Part shown: positions 60,395-64,000 of the stretch, one piece after another
Numbering within the stretch: the stretch's first letter is position 1
Layout: each line of letters opens with the position of its first letter
Notes under the pieces: generated by a model
Databases searched by the model: none
The model's input: only the letters and a program-made list of their open reading frames with translations
What the model was told of the DNA's origin: nothing
Origin: Lachnospiraceae bacterium
Lineage (GTDB): Bacteria > Bacillota > Clostridia > Lachnospirales > Lachnospiraceae
Direction of reading: 5' to 3'
DNA length: 64,000 nt
NCBI GenBank assembly: GCA_900199595.1
Contig: FZRB01000023.1
Coordinates: 1 to 64,000, forward strand
Program-made: the position numbers and the translations under genes

Positions 60395-62020
60395 ATGATT
60401 AGTGCAAATAACATATCGCTTAGATTTGGTAAGAAGGCACTCTTTGAGGACGTAAATATTACCTTTACCCCGGGTAACTGCTACGGACTTATAGGAGCAA
60501 ATGGTGCCGGCAAGTCTACATTTTTACGTATTCTGTCCGGTGACCTGGAATCGACAACCGGTGACGTAACCATGGATCCGGGTGAGAGACTTTCCGTTCT
60601 TGAACAGGACCACTTCAAATATGATGAATATTCGGTTATAGATACAGTCATCATGGGTAACAAGAGACTGTATGAGATCATGAAGGAAAAGGATGCTATA
60701 TATGCAAAGGAGGATTTCTCAGACGAGGATGGTGTAAGGGCTTCAGAGCTTGAGGCTGAATTTGCTGAGATGGATGGCTGGAATGCCGAGGTTGATGCGG
60801 CAACTCTCCTTAATGGTCTTGGTATTGAAACAGAGGATCATTATGTGATGATGAAGGATCTTGATGGTAATAAGAAGGTTAAAGTCCTTCTCGCAAAGGC
60901 GCTTTTTGGTAATCCTGATGTTCTTCTTCTGGATGAGCCTACAAACCACCTTGATCTGGATGCCATAGGATGGCTTGAGGAGTTTCTTATTAATTTTGAA
61001 AATACTGTTATAGTTGTCAGCCACGACAGATATTTCCTGAACAAGGTCTGCACACATACCGCCGACCTGGATTATGGAAAGATCCAGATATATGCCGGAA
61101 ACTATGATTTCTGGTATGAGTCCAGTCAGCTGATGATTCGTCAGATGAAGGAAGCAAATAAGAAGAAGGAAGAGCAGATAAAAGAACTTAAAGAATTTAT
61201 CGCCCGTTTCTCCGCAAATGCGTCCAAATCAAAGCAGGCTACGTCTCGTAAGAAGGCTCTTGAGAAGATAGAGCTTGAGGAGATCAAGCCATCAAGCCGT
61301 AAATATCCATTTATAGATTTCAGACCTAATAGAGAAATCGGAAATGAGGTACTTACCGTATCACATCTGTCAAAGACAGTAGACGGAGTTAAAATACTGG
61401 ATGATATATCTTTTACTGTGGGAAGAGAAGACAAGATAGCCTTCGTAGGTCCTAAAACTCAGGCAACAACCATGCTCTTCAAGATACTTGCAGGAGAAGA
61501 GGAACCTGATGAGGGTGAATACAAGTGGGGAGTAACAACCTCCCAGGGTTATTTTCCTAAGGATAATACAAAGGAATTCGACAATGATCTGGTTATTGTT
61601 GACTGGCTTACCCAGTTTTCAGAGGAAAAGGATGCCACCTATGTAAGAGGCTTCCTTGGAAGAATGCTCTTCAGGGGCGAGGACGGACTTAAGAAAGTCA
61701 AGGTTCTTTCCGGAGGAGAGAAGGTTAGATGCCTTCTGTCAAAGCTTATGATCATGGGAACAAATGTACTCATTCTTGATGAGCCTACTAACCATCTGGA
61801 TATGGAGGCAATCACTTCCCTTAACAACGGACTTATTAAGTTCCCCGGAGTTGTGCTTTTTGCCTGTCAGGATCATCAGTTTATCCAAACTACAGCGAAC
61901 CGTATCATGGAGCTTACAGAGTCAGGCCTTATAGATAAGCAGTGTACATACGACGAATACCTCGAAAATGATGAACTGGCTCGTAAGAGATTTATAATGA
62001 ACTTTGACGCATATGAGTAG
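60395..62020 (+). CDS. ABC-F family ATPase (YbiT/YkpA-like) with one degenerate ATP site
   Basis: This 541-residue protein has two ABC domains and no membrane segments, joined by a charged linker with KKKEEQIKELKEFIARF, the ABC-F layout of ribosome-binding factors. NBD1 has Walker A GANGAGKST (34-42) and Walker B VLLLDEPTNHLD, but its signature reads LDGNKK (156-161). NBD2 has Walker A replaced by GPKTQATTM (352-360), lacking the lysine, but keeps LSGGEK (438-443) and LILDEPTNHLD. So the composite site formed by Walker A2 and signature 1 is degenerate on both sides, while the other looks intact. Confidence 0.9.
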   Translation: MISANNISLRFGKKALFEDVNITFTPGNCYGLIGANGAGKSTFLRILSGDLESTTGDVTMDPGERLSVLEQDHFKYDEYSVIDTVIMGNKRLYEIMKEKDAIYAKEDFSDEDGVRASELEAEFAEMDGWNAEVDAATLLNGLGIETEDHYVMMKDLDGNKKVKVLLAKALFGNPDVLLLDEPTNHLDLDAIGWLEEFLINFENTVIVVSHDRYFLNKVCTHTADLDYGKIQIYAGNYDFWYESSQLMIRQMKEANKKKEEQIKELKEFIARFSANASKSKQATSRKKALEKIELEEIKPSSRKYPFIDFRPNREIGNEVLTVSHLSKTVDGVKILDDISFTVGREDKIAFVGPKTQATTMLFKILAGEEEPDEGEYKWGVTTSQGYFPKDNTKEFDNDLVIVDWLTQFSEEKDATYVRGFLGRMLFRGEDGLKKVKVLSGGEKVRCLLSKLMIMGTNVLILDEPTNHLDMEAITSLNNGLIKFPGVVLFACQDHQFIQTTANRIMELTESGLIDKQCTYDEYLENDELARKRFIMNFDAYE

Positions 62021-62192
62021 AATGCGCGGATAGTAAAAACAAGAAAGACCCAACAGCAAGTTTACTTGCCGTGTTGGGTCTTTCTTGTTTTTAAGAGCCG
62101 CATATGCGGCTCTAACGTTAACGAGGAAAGCGTCTGCGAAAAGCAGACGGAAAGCATCGAAGATGCGCCTTTCCGAGTTGACGCCGCGCATT
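62021..62192. repeat. nested inverted-repeat element filling the gap between two stop codons
   Basis: The whole interval between the stop codons of the flanking convergent genes is built from inverted repeats. Outer 9-bp arms are AATGCGCGG (62021-62029) and CCGCGCATT (62184-62192). Inside are a long terminator stem (62038-62089), a perfect 20-bp palindrome AGAGCCGCATATGCGGCTCT (62094-62113), and a three-way junction: GGAAAG (62125-62130) with CTTTCC (62169-62174) enclosing CGTCTGC-GAAAA-GCAGACG and GCATC-GAA-GATGC. It resembles a small non-autonomous mobile or REP-like element. Confidence 0.6.
62038..62089. terminator. bidirectional intrinsic terminator
   Basis: AACAAGAAAGACCCAACA pairs perfectly over 18 bp with TGTTGGGTCTTTCTTGTT, continued by GCAAG/CTTGC around TTTA with a 2-base bulge. 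A5 precedes and T4 follows, so it serves both the ABC-F gene and the opposing minus-strand gene. Confidence 0.9.
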
Positions 62193-62960
62193 TTATTTAT
62201 ATATATACAATATCAAATCTCTTACAGCCTCGTGATTTCGTTTCTCATCTCCGGGGAACCCAATATAGATGTCATCGTATCCTGTATTAAGTGATTTGGC
62301 AAACTCAGTATCAGATATATCAACAGCTGCTTCAACAGGATTTCCCTTCATATCAGTATAGGTGATAATATGATCCTTTACGAGACTATAGGTATCAGCA
62401 TCAAGATATTTGTCCAGTGGATAGAATATATCCTGGGACGCACAGTATTTGGCACCCTCGTCATTTGTAAACAGTACATCATAATAGTTTGAGGTGGCCA
62501 TAGTCATAAATATAATATATTTTTGACTGTTGGGATTTGCTTCGTAGCTCTGACTGTATTCGTCTTCCTTTAAGATGATATTAGTATCGCTTTTTATCTG
62601 ATGTCCCTTGTACTTATCTATGGCTTTGGCATAGTTATCTATTGCATCTGCGTTAAACTCCATCTGATTCTTACAGTTTATTACTGCATAGGATATTGTA
62701 ATTGGCCGGGAATTCCTGTATATGGTGGTTGTTAGGAAAAAAAGACATACAAGAATTACTATAGTTAATATTATTCTTTCCTTATAAAAGTATAGAAGAT
62801 ACTTATATTTTTCAAAGGGAGTCATTCCCTCGGTGGTTTCATTAAGCTGTTCCTTCTGGATTTTTCTTTTTTCCTTTCGGGACAGTCCGTTTAAGTCTAA
62901 GCGGCTCTTTTCAGTTATTTCTTTTGGCTTCTCTTCAAGCTCCTTAAGCATTTGTCGCAT
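62193..62960 (-). CDS. single-pass membrane protein of unknown function (paralogue of 13182-13853)
   Basis: This 255-residue protein has a long charged cytoplasmic N-terminus (about 75 residues, with EKPKEITEKSRLDLNGLSRK), one membrane helix at about 78-100, and an external domain of about 155 residues. It shares the pre-helix motif and the C-terminal block VDISDTEFAKS with the protein encoded at 13182-13853. I do not know the family. It is divergent from a solute-binding lipoprotein gene, again placing this type of protein beside a sugar transporter. Confidence 0.6.
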   Translation of the reverse strand: MRQMLKELEEKPKEITEKSRLDLNGLSRKEKRKIQKEQLNETTEGMTPFEKYKYLLYFYKERIILTIVILVCLFFLTTTIYRNSRPITISYAVINCKNQMEFNADAIDNYAKAIDKYKGHQIKSDTNIILKEDEYSQSYEANPNSQKYIIFMTMATSNYYDVLFTNDEGAKYCASQDIFYPLDKYLDADTYSLVKDHIITYTDMKGNPVEAAVDISDTEFAKSLNTGYDDIYIGFPGDEKRNHEAVRDLILYIYK

Positions 62961-63201
62961 GCCATATTCCTCCCGGATTAATGCATCAGTTTCTAATTAA
63001 ATACTGCGGCACTAGTTCTTTTGTATACGAAATCATATCATATTGACAGTTCAGGTGTCAAAAGTCAATCAATATTAAAATTTAGTCAAAAATGATAAAA
63101 AAATGGTGTATATGTACCCTAAACATCGTACAATTTTTTTCCCCTTTTTTTGACAAATAGTCAATGTGTACAAAATGTAGTATGAAATACAAAAAAAACG
63201 C

Positions 63202-63430
63202 TTGCATTATTGTTCATTATGCCATATAATACATTCATGTCTCGGTCAGGGACCGTGACGAAGAGTTAACTTTGGGACCTAAAGGTCCGAAAAGTATGCC
63301 AAAAAGGTACTGATTACTTGAATATTTACGCTAATTGGCGTTAGATACCTCGGGTATCTGATTATAAGGAGGTAGATAGACTTGTAAGATGTATCAGGAC
63401 AAACACAATAAAAAAAAGGAGGGTTTTTTT
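63202..63430 (+). promoter_or_regulatory. promoter and long structured leader of the solute-binding protein gene
   Basis: TTGCAT (63202-63207) and TATAAT (63225-63230), 17 bases apart, give a strong promoter and a leader of about 195 bases. Stems in order are CGGTC-AGG-GACCG, GGACC-TAAA-GGTCC, ACGC/GCGT around TAATTG, and AGATACC-TCG-GGTATCT. An AAGGAGG at 63367-63373 is followed by a TTG-TAA start-stop pair, before the real AAAGGAGGG site of the GTG start. It does not match a riboswitch class I know. The remaining 62961-63201 stretch is AT-rich with no gene. Confidence 0.55.
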
Positions 63431-64000
63431 GTGAAAAAGTTCAAAAAGGCAATGGCACTTTCACTTGCACTCGCTATGGGTCTTTCACTTGTAGCTTGTG
63501 GTGGAAGCACAACAGAAACAGAGACAGAAGCTCCTACAGAGGCAGCTACAGAGGCTGAGGAAGAGGAAGCAGCTCCTGCTGATGAGTCAGCAGCAAAAGA
63601 AGAAGCAGATCTTACAGGCGAAGGAAAGGTTCTCAACATCCAGTGCTGGAATGATGAGTTCGCTAGACGTCTTAGAGATCACTATCCTGGATTCCAGGCA
63701 AACGATCCTGATGATGCTACAGCTGGTGGAAAGATCGGCGACATCGAAGTTAAGTTCACTGTAACTCCTTCAGATGACAACGCTTATCAGAACAACCTTG
63801 ATGCTGTTCTTCCTGCAAACGCAGATGCAGCAGATGATGATAAGGTTGACCTTTTCCTTGTTGAGGCTGACTATGCTCTTAAGTATGTAAATACAGAGCT
63901 TGCTCTTCCAGTAGCAGATCTTGGTATCGATGTTGGTTCAGAGCTTTCAAATCAGTATCAGTATACAAAGGATATCGTTACAGATGCTAATGGAAACCTT
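63431..64000 (+). CDS. carbohydrate ABC transporter solute-binding lipoprotein (3' end outside window)
   Basis: A GTG start at 63431, 7 bases after AGGAGGG, opens a lipoprotein with signal MKKFKKAMALSLALAMGLS and lipobox LVAC (C24), a Thr/Glu-rich linker, and the beginning of an extracellular-solute-binding fold (VLNIQCWNDEFARRL). The first 190 residues are present and the gene continues beyond the window. Strong codon bias (CTT, ACA, GCT) suggests high expression. An in-frame ATG at 63389 is less likely, since its AAGGAGG is 15 bases away. The ligand is unknown. Confidence 0.85.
   Translation, partial: MKKFKKAMALSLALAMGLSLVACGGSTTETETEAPTEAATEAEEEEAAPADESAAKEEADLTGEGKVLNIQCWNDEFARRLRDHYPGFQANDPDDATAGGKIGDIEVKFTVTPSDDNAYQNNLDAVLPANADAADDDKVDLFLVEADYALKYVNTELALPVADLGIDVGSELSNQYQYTKDIVTDANGNL

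Noticed and set aside
63389-63430. alternative in-frame ATG start of the last solute-binding protein
   Set aside because: It would add 14 residues before a normal signal peptide, and its nearest AAGGAGG is 15 bases away, while the GTG has an ideal site.

Overview
The window looks like a chromosomal segment from an anaerobic, low-G+C, fibre-degrading Firmicute of the Lachnospiraceae, most like Butyrivibrio or Pseudobutyrivibrio. That is inferred from AT-rich Gram-positive sequence with strong AAGGAGG-type ribosome binding sites, frequent TTG/GTG starts, lipoprotein-type solute-binding proteins, YesM/YesN-type sensing and a dense set of xylan-degradation genes. No rRNA, tRNA or CRISPR array was recognised.

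Layout. (1) 1-620: mobile-element debris: the first codons of an IS110-family transposase leaving the window on the minus strand, its non-coding upstream region, and an IS605/TnpB-like right-end hairpin. (2) 614-3960: a two-gene ABC exporter (minus), a structured repeat, a YitT-type membrane protein and a nicotinamidase-like hydrolase. (3) 4014-33735: a roughly 30-kb one-directional (glucurono-arabino)xylan locus: YesM/YesN-type two-component system, solute-binding lipoprotein plus two permeases (no ATPase gene, so a shared ATPase elsewhere is expected), GH8, DUF624 and a small membrane protein, GH43, GH51, GH115, UxuA, UxuB, two esterases, UxaC, KdgA, KdgK, a sugar-binding-domain/GGDEF fusion, and a GH10 xylanase lipoprotein. 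Only the binding protein and GH10 have export signals. The simplest model is that GH10 cuts xylan outside, decorated oligosaccharides are imported, GH115/GH51/GH43/esterases strip the side groups and GH8 trims the backbone in the cytoplasm, and the released glucuronate runs UxaC-UxuB-UxuA-KdgK-KdgA to pyruvate and glyceraldehyde 3-phosphate. All five glucuronate steps are present.

(4) 33785-47769: housekeeping and surface genes: PurB, a transglutaminase/leucine-rich-repeat surface protein, an acidic beta-helix lipoprotein, an RfbD-like reductase, a lipase-like/5-formyl-THF cyclo-ligase fusion, PurA, a TetM-like GTPase fused to a YacP/Rae1-like nuclease, a PASTA lipoprotein and a glycerol-1-phosphate dehydrogenase. 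(5) 47766-56499: BirA, a YcxB-like protein, Dtd, a GH16 plus GH5 beta-glucan pair, a HAD phosphatase, isocitrate dehydrogenase, and convergent citrate synthase with an HD protein. (6) 56586-64000: alpha-amylase, YerC, CNNM-type protein, DUF1836, an ABC-F protein with one degenerate ATP site, a nested inverted-repeat element, a paralogue of the xylan-locus membrane protein, and a long structured leader in front of a second solute-binding lipoprotein cut by the window end.

The most unusual observations are the GTPase-nuclease fusion, the lipase-folate enzyme fusion, the ABC-F protein whose two halves of one composite ATP site are both degenerate, the cytosolic sugar-sensor/GGDEF protein inside a xylan locus, the structured repeat elements at 2325-2528 and 62021-62192, and an apparently leaderless sensor kinase transcript.
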